Of a stretch of DNA of 64,000 nucleotides, positions 43,714 through 52,947 are shown in pieces. Each line of letters starts with the position of its first letter. The stretch's first letter is position 1. The stretch is from Melioribacteraceae bacterium (lineage in GTDB: Bacteria; Bacteroidota; Ignavibacteria; Ignavibacteriales; Melioribacteraceae). The stretch covers positions 37,443-101,442 of the forward strand of contig JALNXG010000003.1 in assembly GCA_023230485.1 (NCBI GenBank). Direction: 5' to 3'. The notes under the pieces are model-generated. The model saw nothing but the letters and a program-made list of their open reading frames with translations, did no database searches and had not been told where the DNA came from. Made by a program: the position numbers and the translations under genes.

Positions 43714-45601
43714 GATTTTCCTTCTTTAGATTTTTATAAATTACTGCTGCCGACAAAATGCCAACAGCCAAAATTATTGCACCATAGAAATATTCTAGGA
43801 ATATTATTTGTCCGATACCGAATAAGAATGAATAAACTACCACAATTCCGAGCAGCCAATTAACTAATTGGTCTTTGAAATTAGTTTTCACGTGCAAATC
43901 AGGAATTAAATCGGAGATTTTTTTCCAACCGATTCCGCCCGGAAAAGTCAATCGATAAAACTTTATTAATTTTTCTTGAGGCACTGGTTCAGTTATATAG
44001 GTTACAACCAACCAGACAATGGTAGTACCAAATACAATAGGATAAAGTGTAATCGGTGATTCCATTCCGAAATAAAATTTTGCGATTGGATAGATAATAA
44101 GCGGAGCTATCATTGCCGAGATTTCAGACCACGCATTAATACGCCACCAATACCACCTTAATATTAATACTGCACCCATTCCGGCACTAGCATTAATAAT
44201 AAATTCCCAAGCACCTGAAATTGTTGTCAAGAAGAATCTAGTAACTATTAGGGAGAATACAATCATCACCACAATTCCAATACGCGAAATAAGAACATAA
44301 TGTTTTTCGTCTGCATCTCTTACAATAAACCTTCGATAAAAATCATTGATTAAGTAAGAAGTTCCCCAGTTTAATTGAGAAGCAAGAGTGGACATATAAG
44401 CAGCGAGGAAGACAGCTATTAATAGTCCTAATAGACCTCCAGGTAAATAGTTGACCATAATTTTAGGATACATAACTCCGGGATCAACTGTATTCTCATA
44501 CTTCTCATACATTTGTTTAAATTCTGCTGTCTGATAAGCGGGATTTGATGATTTTAATACATCTTGATTATTATAAGCTTGCACTACTACTTCATATAAT
44601 TCTGGATTTTCTGTTTGTATAGTAGAGACATTATCAGCCCTTGGTAAAAGCACCAATGCAGCTAGAGCAACAATAATCCATGGCCATGGGCGTAATGTGT
44701 AATGAGCGATTGTAAACCAAAGCGTAGCGAAAAGACTATGTTTTTCATCTTTAGCAGACATCATTCTTTGAGCGATATAACCTCCGCCGCCTGGATCTGC
44801 ACCCGGATACCAACTAGACCACCATTGCAATCCCACATGGGCAAAAAAAGCACCGACTGAAATAGCCATTGCACCACCTGTAATTCCATCTAAACTCACA
44901 TCTCCAATCTTTGGGAAAAAATCAAAAACTTGCGAGCCAAGTTTCCCTTTGAGTGCCGCCATACCACCTACTTGCGGAAGATTAACAACTATAATCGCTA
45001 AGATGATACATCCTAACATTGCAAAGACGAATTGAAAACTATCTGTTCTTGCAGTACCTAATAATCCGGAAGCAGAAGAATAGATAGCAATAATAATTGC
45101 CGTAATAACAACCAATAAGAATGGATCAACTTCTGGAATTGTAACATGGAATATTTTTTCCATTGCTTTATGAACCCAGCCAATTACAATAGCGTTCATA
45201 AAGAGTCCGAGATATAATGCACGAAAACCGCGTAAGAAAGAAGCCGGCTTACCGGAATATCTTAATTCTACAAACTCCACATCGGTCATAATATTTGCTC
45301 TTCGCCATAATTTAGCAAAGAAGAAAACGGTTAGCATACCACCAATTGCAAGATTCCACCAAAGCCAGTTGCCCGCTATTCCGTTTTTAGCTACTAGTTC
45401 AGTTACAGCTAAAGGTGTATCAGCCGCAAATGTTGTTGCAACCATTGCAGTACCTGCAATATACCAAGGCATGTTTCTGCCTGATAAGAAAAATTCATCA
45501 GTACCCTTACCCGCTTTCTTTGAGTAATATGCAGCTATACCAAAAATGATAAGGAAGAAAACAATAACAATTACAAAATCCAACATCTCTAAATGTGCCA
45601 T
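43706..45601 (-). CDS. Sodium:solute symporter (SSS family), second copy
   Basis: A 631-residue inner-membrane transporter with about 13-15 helices. It has SGRNMPWYIAGTAMVATTFAAD at the first core helix, GLLGTARTDSFQFVFA, and MSTLASQLNWGTSYLINDFYRRF at the Na+-site helix. It is longer than the other symporter of this block (492 residues), so they probably carry different sugars. It lies between the GH20 and SGNH genes and overlaps the latter by 8 bp. Likely imports the mono- or disaccharide released by the cluster's hydrolases. Confidence 0.9.
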   Translation of the reverse strand: MAHLEMLDFVIVIVFFLIIFGIAAYYSKKAGKGTDEFFLSGRNMPWYIAGTAMVATTFAADTPLAVTELVAKNGIAGNWLWWNLAIGGMLTVFFFAKLWRRANIMTDVEFVELRYSGKPASFLRGFRALYLGLFMNAIVIGWVHKAMEKIFHVTIPEVDPFLLVVITAIIIAIYSSASGLLGTARTDSFQFVFAMLGCIILAIIVVNLPQVGGMAALKGKLGSQVFDFFPKIGDVSLDGITGGAMAISVGAFFAHVGLQWWSSWYPGADPGGGGYIAQRMMSAKDEKHSLFATLWFTIAHYTLRPWPWIIVALAALVLLPRADNVSTIQTENPELYEVVVQAYNNQDVLKSSNPAYQTAEFKQMYEKYENTVDPGVMYPKIMVNYLPGGLLGLLIAVFLAAYMSTLASQLNWGTSYLINDFYRRFIVRDADEKHYVLISRIGIVVMIVFSLIVTRFFLTTISGAWEFIINASAGMGAVLILRWYWWRINAWSEISAMIAPLIIYPIAKFYFGMESPITLYPIVFGTTIVWLVVTYITEPVPQEKLIKFYRLTFPGGIGWKKISDLIPDLHVKTNFKDQLVNWLLGIVVVYSFLFGIGQIIFLEYFYGAIILAVGILSAAVIYKNLKKENHA

Positions 45602-45634
45602 AGATTTTTCTTATAAAAAAGTTGAAAAATATTA

Positions 45635-47683
45635 CTAATTAACTTTCGCTAATAGTTTGTTAATTGAACTTAATATTGCTAGTTCAGCTTCTCCTTTTGG
45701 AACCGCCGCAGTTTTTAATATTTCTGCACTTGCCGTTATCCAAAGAGCATCAGCTTTCTTATTTTCCTTTATTAATTCCAATGCTTCTAATCCAATTAAC
45801 GATACTTTTGATAAATCTTCCGAAAGCTGTTCCACCTCTGCTAATATTGGTCTTGCTTTAATAAGAGGCAATAAATTTTTATGATTCTCTTTCCACGTTT
45901 CTAAATGTGATTTAACTTTTTCATAACAATCGCTATTAATCTTTTCGTTTGATAAAAGTTCATCAACAGACGTATTGAATAAACGTGCGCTTCTTGGATC
46001 AGGCAGAGCTATATCTACAATGCGTGTCATTGGATAGTATGATTTAGCAATATGCGGACGATCACGAGAGTAAGTATATAAAGGTTTTACAGCATTTACA
46101 AAATTTTTCAATGTTTCTATATCATAACTATTTGCAATTCTTCTTAACATCATATCTTGGTTTTTAATATGCGTTACTCCATAATTTTCCAATTGCAAAC
46201 TGACTTGATCTAAACGATTAAACATATTGTTTAAATTATTTATAGAGCCGGAAGACCAAAGTCTTTCAGCAATAGCGGCAGTTCTAGGCCAGATTCTTGA
46301 ATCAATTGTTTCAGGTCCTACGAACTCTGCCCACATAGTAGCTTCGCCGCCAAGTATTCTTTCTTTCACTTCATCAGTCAAAATTGAATCAGGAGGAATT
46401 GGATCATTATTATAATGGTATTCTGTCGATTGAACTAGATCAATATAAAAACCGTGTGAAATCAAACTTCTATAACCTTTCTTTGCCGTTTCATAAAGTG
46501 TGGTTCTTCCTTTCCATGCTTGAACAATATAGTCTTTTGATATGTCAGGCATTTCATCTGTGTACCAGCCAACCATTGTTTTATTAAGTTTGGAAAGAAT
46601 CTTATCAAGGCGAACATTGAAATAATTTTGAAGTGCGTGATTATCTTTTAGATTATTTGCTTTCATAAATTCTTGAATCTTTGGATTAGCATTCCATTGC
46701 TTTCCATTATTTTCATCACCACCTAAATGCCAATATTTATCAGGGAAGAGTTCAGTCATTTCTATGAAAAATGTTTCCAAGAATTTATAAACTTCTTCAT
46801 TTGTTGGGTCAATCGTTGGGTTAAAGATACCCCACATTCGTTCAATTACATAAGGTCCTGGTGCACTTGCTAATTCAGGATAACCTACGACCCAAGCAGT
46901 TGCGTGTCCGGGTAGATCAAATTCTGGGACTACTCTTATTCCTCTTTCATAAGCATAATTTACAACATCTTTAATCTGTTCATGCGTATAGAAAAAACCA
47001 TCAGAGCCAAGTTCATGAAGCTTTGGAAATGATTTTGATTCAATTCTAAAACCGTGATCATCAGTTAAGTGCCAATGGAGAACATTCATTTTAACTGCTG
47101 CCATAGCATCGATATTTCTTTTCATTACTTCGATCGGTTCAAAATGACGAGAAATATCGATCATTAGTCCGCGCCAAACAAAACGCGGCTTATCTTTAAT
47201 AGTTACGCCTGGGAAATAATATCCGGCTTCATCAGAATCTAGTAATTGAGCTAAAGTCGAAAGAGCATGCATTGCACCGAATGAATTTGGTGCATCGATT
47301 TTTATCTGCTTCTCATTGACTACTAATTCATAAGTTTCATCAACGCCTAATTTTAATTCTACATCTTCTGATATATTTATTACAACACCTTTCCCTTTCG
47401 CATCCGGTTGGACGAATGGGAATTGATTATTTAAAAATAATCCTGATCGATCAGTAATTAATTTTATACTTCTATATGCAGCATCAAATAATTTTTTTTC
47501 ATTTTTATTAATTACAATTGTGAAATCTTTATCGAGAAGAAACTTACCGTCATTTAATTGAATATTTTCCGGCATTGGCATTAGACTTAAATCCTTAACT
47601 TCTTTTTGAGAAAAGATTGTTATAGGAATTAGTAATAATATTATTAAGGATTTTAATCCATAAGCTAATTTTTTCATTTTCAT
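45635..47683 (-). CDS. GH20 beta-N-acetylhexosaminidase
   Basis: A 682-residue exported enzyme with a signal peptide (about 1-25), a GH20b N-terminal domain (about 30-165) and a TIM barrel. The substrate-assisted catalytic pair is D323-E324 in HLGGDENNG. Other markers are VLHWHLTDDHGFRIE and VVPEFDLPGHATAW. A C-terminal helical region of about 170 residues follows the barrel. It releases terminal GlcNAc/GalNAc from a non-reducing end. It lies between the NagX-like and symporter genes. Confidence 0.95.
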   Translation of the reverse strand: MKMKKLAYGLKSLIILLLIPITIFSQKEVKDLSLMPMPENIQLNDGKFLLDKDFTIVINKNEKKLFDAAYRSIKLITDRSGLFLNNQFPFVQPDAKGKGVVINISEDVELKLGVDETYELVVNEKQIKIDAPNSFGAMHALSTLAQLLDSDEAGYYFPGVTIKDKPRFVWRGLMIDISRHFEPIEVMKRNIDAMAAVKMNVLHWHLTDDHGFRIESKSFPKLHELGSDGFFYTHEQIKDVVNYAYERGIRVVPEFDLPGHATAWVVGYPELASAPGPYVIERMWGIFNPTIDPTNEEVYKFLETFFIEMTELFPDKYWHLGGDENNGKQWNANPKIQEFMKANNLKDNHALQNYFNVRLDKILSKLNKTMVGWYTDEMPDISKDYIVQAWKGRTTLYETAKKGYRSLISHGFYIDLVQSTEYHYNNDPIPPDSILTDEVKERILGGEATMWAEFVGPETIDSRIWPRTAAIAERLWSSGSINNLNNMFNRLDQVSLQLENYGVTHIKNQDMMLRRIANSYDIETLKNFVNAVKPLYTYSRDRPHIAKSYYPMTRIVDIALPDPRSARLFNTSVDELLSNEKINSDCYEKVKSHLETWKENHKNLLPLIKARPILAEVEQLSEDLSKVSLIGLEALELIKENKKADALWITASAEILKTAAVPKGEAELAILSSINKLLAKVN

Positions 47684-47708
47684 TCTATTTTGTTTTAGAG
47701 ATTTTTAA

Positions 47709-48839
47709 TTAAACTTTAATAAAGATTTTTTTATAATAAAGTATCCACATAATACCACACCATATCGAGCAATATAAAATTGCATAAACGAGTGAAGCTC
47801 CATTGATACCGAACAATCCGAGTAAGACATTCTCATAAACCCAAGAACGTGCGTGATATTCAATTCCATTTGAAGTGAAAGTCAATAATTTTATAATCTT
47901 TGCAACTACTATGGATAAGACATAAACAGTAATTGCATTCATCCCAAGAACTATAAATGGCTTTGCATATTTTTGATAACCAAGTCCATCTATTAAATAA
48001 TAAAATATACTAAAAAGAATTAGACCTAATCCACAGGTTAAAACGGTGAATGAGCTTGTCCATAAGTTTTTATTAATAGGCAGCCAAATATCCCAGACTA
48101 AACCAAGTAAAAAAAGGAGAACACCAACGCCAAACATTATAGATGCAGTAGTTTGAATTTCCTTTTTCAATCTGAGGAAATGCCCGGTAAGCACCCCAAA
48201 AAGAGTAAGCGAAAGTGAAGGCAAAGTACTAATAAAACCTTCTGGTTCACCCAGCTTTTCATAGCTACCCATAAAACCCGAAAGAACAAATCGATCTAAA
48301 TAATTCGCGGCGTTTTCTCCTTTTCCGTAGCTACCCAATGGAAATCCGGGTACAGATACCCATTCCATTATTGCCCAATATATAAATAGCAAAGACACTG
48401 CTATTATTGCCTGTGTCTTATATTCAGTATTTAGAAAAAGAACCGATACAATTAAATAACAGATAGCTATACGCTGCAAAACGCCCATAATTCTAAATTG
48501 GTGGAAATTAAAATCAGGGAACGAGTTTATAAATAAACCTAATAAAAATAGTATAATACTTCGCTTAACTATTTTTAAATATATATTTTTTTTATCAAAG
48601 TTTTCATCCTTTGCTTTACCCAATGCATAGGTAATAGATACACCAACAATGAATAAAAAGAAAGGATAAACTAAATCAGCAATAGTCCAACCATGCCAAT
48701 TTGCATGTTTAAATATGGGATAACCATATTTCCAACTACCGGGATTTAGAACGATAATCATCCCCGCAATCGTCAATCCCCTAAATGCATCTATTGATGC
48801 AAGGCGTTGCTTAATATTATTCACTATTACTTTGCTCAT
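47709..48839 (-). CDS. NagX-like / heparan-alpha-glucosaminide N-acetyltransferase family membrane protein
   Basis: A 376-residue membrane protein with about ten helices. It starts RLASIDAFRGLTIAGMIIVLNPG, followed by WHGWTIADLVYPFFLFIVGVSI, the signature of the DUF5009/HGSNAT family. In some bacteria the homologue NagX sits in GlcNAc-utilisation loci. In animals HGSNAT acetylates terminal glucosamine of heparan using cytosolic acetyl-CoA. Here it may re-acetylate glucosamine residues before GH20 cleavage or help transport. It is 25 bp upstream of the GH20 gene. Confidence 0.85.
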   Translation of the reverse strand: MSKVIVNNIKQRLASIDAFRGLTIAGMIIVLNPGSWKYGYPIFKHANWHGWTIADLVYPFFLFIVGVSITYALGKAKDENFDKKNIYLKIVKRSIILFLLGLFINSFPDFNFHQFRIMGVLQRIAICYLIVSVLFLNTEYKTQAIIAVSLLFIYWAIMEWVSVPGFPLGSYGKGENAANYLDRFVLSGFMGSYEKLGEPEGFISTLPSLSLTLFGVLTGHFLRLKKEIQTTASIMFGVGVLLFLLGLVWDIWLPINKNLWTSSFTVLTCGLGLILFSIFYYLIDGLGYQKYAKPFIVLGMNAITVYVLSIVVAKIIKLLTFTSNGIEYHARSWVYENVLLGLFGINGASLVYAILYCSIWCGIMWILYYKKIFIKV

Positions 48840-48883
48840 AATTACCTTTATGCATCCGATTCTTAAAAAGATTTGTTAACCGA

Positions 48884-50104
48884 TTATTTAAGAAGTATCA
48901 TTTTCCTTTTTTGAGAAAATTCATTTGATCTCAACTCGTAAAAATAAACTCCCGATGAAAGATTTTCATTTGTAAAAATCACTTCGTGCCAACCGGATGA
49001 TAAGTCATCATTTATTAATTCAACCTCTTTTTGCCCAAGAAGATTATAGATGCTTAATGAAACGTTGCTTGAATTCTTTAAGTAAAAGCTAATCATAGTA
49101 GAAGGATTAAATGGATTAGGATAATTTTGTTCTAATACAAATTCATTATTTATCGGTGCATCATTTTTTTTTACCGAAACCGGATCATTTTTCAAAACTC
49201 GATAATATCTGTATGAATGAATTGCAAAGCCCAAGAAGACATCTTCGTTACCATAAACATTATTGACAGTAGCTAATTGTTCTTCCATAAAAGCAACACC
49301 TTCTTCATAGAAAGAAACTGTTTCAGGTTCAATTTGTTTAGTCTCCACTCCAATCCAAACTTTTTTATTTAATTCTTTCGCATGGTCAATTTCATTTTTA
49401 GCATCGCTAATAATTACGCTGGCTTTTTCATTATAATCCATGATAGCAACATAATCTATTTTACTTTGCAATTTTTTTAATTCATCAATACCGACATGAC
49501 TTTCAAACCAACGAGGAATTGCTATTCCGAAATACAAATTGGAATTTGAACTATCGACCAAGGCTTGGCATGTATCATTAAACGCAAGGAATGAATTCCA
49601 AACTGCCATTCTATCAGAATCCCAATAAGGGGCTCTATAACTACTTCCGACTTTTAATAAATATGGTTCTACATCGAAATGCACTCCTTTAAATTTTTGT
49701 TCTTCCTTTGAACATGAAGCATTATATTCAATCACCTTTTTGATTCTATCATAACCATAAGCTTGATTATAAGTTGCCCATGAAGGATCACCATCAAGAT
49801 ATTCAATCGTTATACCACTATCAGAAGCCTCTGAAATAAAGTTTTGTAAATTACCATAATTACTATATATAAAAGCACTACAGCTTAAAAATAGTGTTGT
49901 AATTTTATTATCGGCATTGCCATGTGGTGCTCTGCAAAAATCAAATAGATCTTGTCTATAAGTTCCATAATTATTTATCATGCTATTAACTTGATTAGCA
50001 CTATTCCAGATCCACATCGCTCTTCCCTTTTGAGCGAAAACATTTTCTTGAAAAATTATTGCTACTGAGAATAGAATTATATAAATATATTTTTTATTAG
50101 TCAT
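48884..50104 (-). CDS. T9SS-exported putative TIM-barrel hydrolase, unassigned
   Basis: A 406-residue secreted protein with a signal peptide (about 1-24) and a domain of about 300 residues that looks like a TIM barrel. Strand-end patterns include ITTLFLSCSAFIY, GVHFDVEPYLL, YFGIAIPRWFE, DYVAIMDYNE and KVWIGVETKQ. The DVEPY and DYNE acids could be catalytic, in the way GH18-like proteins use Asp-x-Glu, but no known family matches with confidence. The C-terminal T9SS tail (QNYPNPFNPST ... KRKMILLK) is clear. Its place between NagA and NagX suggests glycan hydrolysis or binding. Confidence 0.75.
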   Translation of the reverse strand: MTNKKYIYIILFSVAIIFQENVFAQKGRAMWIWNSANQVNSMINNYGTYRQDLFDFCRAPHGNADNKITTLFLSCSAFIYSNYGNLQNFISEASDSGITIEYLDGDPSWATYNQAYGYDRIKKVIEYNASCSKEEQKFKGVHFDVEPYLLKVGSSYRAPYWDSDRMAVWNSFLAFNDTCQALVDSSNSNLYFGIAIPRWFESHVGIDELKKLQSKIDYVAIMDYNEKASVIISDAKNEIDHAKELNKKVWIGVETKQIEPETVSFYEEGVAFMEEQLATVNNVYGNEDVFLGFAIHSYRYYRVLKNDPVSVKKNDAPINNEFVLEQNYPNPFNPSTMISFYLKNSSNVSLSIYNLLGQKEVELINDDLSSGWHEVIFTNENLSSGVYFYELRSNEFSQKRKMILLK

Positions 50105-50129
50105 TTTTAATCTTTCTTTTTATTAATAA

Positions 50130-51437
50130 TTAATTTTCAAAAATAATATTTCCCTTAAGGAGAACTTTATTAATTCTCAGCTTGTACTTCGTATTGTTAT
50201 TCAATATTTCTGTTACCAGAATATCAGCATTATTTCCGATAGCTATACTTCCGGTCGTTTTTAATCCAAGAATACTCGCTGGGTTTTGTGAGCACATTTT
50301 AGAGGCATTCAATAATGCATCAGCAAAACCCAACGGTTTATGTAGTTCATTCCACACACCTTCAATAGGCTGCATAAACCACGATATTAAGTTTTCAAAA
50401 GCCTTATCCATTGTAAGCACACTGCCGAAGAGTGCATTGAAATTCCCTTTATCGGCAATATAAAGAAACTCTCCGTTCTTACTTAATTTTCCTACAACCC
50501 CATTCATTATATATTCATTTACTTTTTTCATATTAGTAACGAACATACTATCTGAAATGGCGATACACTTATCAATTCCTTTTCTCTTTAATATATCCAT
50601 AAGGTAAGATTTATCAACATGATAACCATCAGGAATAATTTCAAGATGCATTTGAGGTGATTTCAAAAGTGTTTCTAATGCTCCACCATTATCAAATGGT
50701 TTGAATGATGAGGATGAAGGACCGTTTAATACATGAATTGCTAATTGTAATCCATTTTTAATTGCAGCTGTATATTCATCACCCGTTGCAGATGTATGCC
50801 CTGCGGCTACAAGAATTTTTTTCTTTTTAAGATAAGCAATAAGATTGAATGCATCTTTACCCCATTCAGGTACAACATTAACTATCTTGATATGTCCACC
50901 TGCGGCATTTTGCAATTCATCAAATAATTTTATCGAAGGCTTAAAAAAATATTTAGGATTATGAGCACCCTTATATCTTTCATCTTTCATAAAGACACCT
51001 TCTATATATATTCCATAGAAGATATCTTTTAATATTGATTCAGATTTATTTTTATAATCAGCGATGTAACTAAATATTTTCTTAATTTTTTCAATTGGTG
51101 CTTCTAAAGCAGTAAATCCCACTAAAGTCGTTCCATGTTTCGCAAACTCTTTCATTGAATTTTCTATGCCGGATAAATATTTCTCCTTACTTACCGAGAA
51201 TGATTCTTTTTTATAATCATACCAGCCATTTGTTAAATCGAATCCACCAATTCCATTAGTATGAAGATCGATAAAACCGGGTAGAATATATTTCCCTTTA
51301 GCATCTATAACTTGAGCAGAATTATCTTTTACTAAATTTTTAGAAATTTTCGTAATAATGCCATCTTCAATTTCAATATGAACTTTTTTTAGACCATTGG
51401 GAAGAAGGATATTCCCATTTTTAATGATTATTTTCAT
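50130..51437 (-). CDS. nagA: N-acetylglucosamine-6-phosphate deacetylase
   Basis: A 435-residue amidohydrolase. The N-terminal strand is YILPGFIDLHTNGIGGFD. The metal-ligand Glu lies in YIEGVFMKDERYKGAHNP. AAGHTSATG and IHVLNGPSS hold metal His residues, and AISDSMF holds the catalytic Asp. It removes acetate from GlcNAc-6-P in the cytoplasm. It is more divergent than textbook NagA (GVF rather than GPF, extended loops), so a related N-acetylamino-sugar phosphate is possible. It overlaps the upstream symporter gene by 4 bp (ATGA). NagB is not in the window. Confidence 0.88.
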   Translation of the reverse strand: MKIIIKNGNILLPNGLKKVHIEIEDGIITKISKNLVKDNSAQVIDAKGKYILPGFIDLHTNGIGGFDLTNGWYDYKKESFSVSKEKYLSGIENSMKEFAKHGTTLVGFTALEAPIEKIKKIFSYIADYKNKSESILKDIFYGIYIEGVFMKDERYKGAHNPKYFFKPSIKLFDELQNAAGGHIKIVNVVPEWGKDAFNLIAYLKKKKILVAAGHTSATGDEYTAAIKNGLQLAIHVLNGPSSSSFKPFDNGGALETLLKSPQMHLEIIPDGYHVDKSYLMDILKRKGIDKCIAISDSMFVTNMKKVNEYIMNGVVGKLSKNGEFLYIADKGNFNALFGSVLTMDKAFENLISWFMQPIEGVWNELHKPLGFADALLNASKMCSQNPASILGLKTTGSIAIGNNADILVTEILNNNTKYKLRINKVLLKGNIIFEN

Positions 51438-52912
51438 CCTTTTTGATTCTTAATTCGTTTAAATAATTTGTCAACTTTCTCAACCTCTTCATCAGTTTGT
51501 TTATTAATCAATCCTTCAAAATAGAAAACCGAGAATGAAACTAATAATTCCGCACCGGTATAGTATTCAAATGCAGTAGGTATTCCCGTCATCCAAGGAA
51601 CTCCATACTTCACGATTACAAACGTAGCGAATCCCGCTGCCCACGAATAGATCGCTCCGCGCCAGGTCGGTTTTCTAAAAATCATTCCGAATAGTAATGG
51701 GATCGATATCGGACCAAGTATTGCAGCATACCATTCAACCATCGTATTAAATGCACCTTCAAGATGAATAGTGATTAAAGCTGATACTATCGTTAATAAC
51801 CCAAATACAATTGTAGATATCATTCCAATCTTTACAAGTTTATTTTCGGAAGCATTTGCACTGAATGACCTTTGATAAATATCTTTAGTAAAAACTGCTG
51901 ATAGTGAATTTAAGTCAGCACTAATCATTGACATTGTAGCAGCGAAAATTGAACTAACAAAAAGACCGATCATACCAGGAGTTAATTGGCTAAAGAATTT
52001 TTGAGCAACTAATACATAAGCTTGTTCCGGATTTTCAATTTCGCCGATTACTAATCTCGCAGACCAGATAGGGATATAAATTGCCAATGGATAGATTAGG
52101 TATAACATTGCCGATAATATTGCTGCCTTCTTAGCATCTGATGGTTTACCGATGGAATAAAAACGTTGAGCAAGTCCCCATGTACCGCCATTATAACTAA
52201 GTATAATTACAAATAGATAGACCAACATAAATCCTGGGGAGATGGCATTACTGAATAAAGATGAATGCCCGGCAGGTAAATTGTCCCACATATTTGACCA
52301 GCCGCCAACAGCTGTTAAAACCAAATAAACTAAGACAAATGAAGTACCGAATTGCACAACAAATTGCATAAAATCTGTAAGCATAGTTGCCCAAAGACCA
52401 CCGAACATAATATAGATCATGGTTACTAAACCGCAAGCGATAATAGTAAATTCAAGCGGGAATCCGGAGACTACATGGACAATAATTGAGAGAGAATAGA
52501 GCTTCACACCTTCATCAATAAACTTAATACCGATGCCGCTCCATGCAAATAATTTCCTTGTCTTTAGATCAAATCGTTCTTCTAAATATTCTACGGGAGT
52601 AATAACATTAAGGCGTACCCATTTAGGAGCCCAAGTATAAGCACCTATAATCATTGCAATAAATATAGGAACTGCAAAAAATGTCCAGATAGAAAATCCG
52701 CTCATATAGGCAACAGTAGCATGTCCAACGAAAGCGAATGCGCTATAACCACTCATATGATGAGAGATAGCAGCCATCCACCAAGGGACACTTCTTCCGC
52801 CGGCAAAATAATCTTCCATATTTTTTACTTTACTTTTGGCGTAGTAACCGATTGCGGAAACTAAAATTGTGTAAATAAGAATTACAACATAATCTGCATT
52901 TTGAAGGAGCAT
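51434..52912 (-). CDS. Sodium:solute symporter (SSS family)
   Basis: A 492-residue transporter with about 13 helices: YFAGGRSVPWWMAAISHHMSGYSAF at the first core helix, ATMLTDFMQFVVQFG, and FAATMSMISADLNSLSAVFTKDIYQR at the Na+-binding helix. Likely imports GlcNAc or a related sugar. It lies 35 bp after the GH20-like gene and overlaps nagA by 4 bp, which ties transport to deacetylation. Confidence 0.92.
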   Translation of the reverse strand: MLLQNADYVVILIYTILVSAIGYYAKSKVKNMEDYFAGGRSVPWWMAAISHHMSGYSAFAFVGHATVAYMSGFSIWTFFAVPIFIAMIIGAYTWAPKWVRLNVITPVEYLEERFDLKTRKLFAWSGIGIKFIDEGVKLYSLSIIVHVVSGFPLEFTIIACGLVTMIYIMFGGLWATMLTDFMQFVVQFGTSFVLVYLVLTAVGGWSNMWDNLPAGHSSLFSNAISPGFMLVYLFVIILSYNGGTWGLAQRFYSIGKPSDAKKAAILSAMLYLIYPLAIYIPIWSARLVIGEIENPEQAYVLVAQKFFSQLTPGMIGLFVSSIFAATMSMISADLNSLSAVFTKDIYQRSFSANASENKLVKIGMISTIVFGLLTIVSALITIHLEGAFNTMVEWYAAILGPISIPLLFGMIFRKPTWRGAIYSWAAGFATFVIVKYGVPWMTGIPTAFEYYTGAELLVSFSVFYFEGLINKQTDEEVEKVDKLFKRIKNQKG

Positions 52913-52947
52913 ATATTTCTCATTATTTTAATTTTACTTAAAGATTA

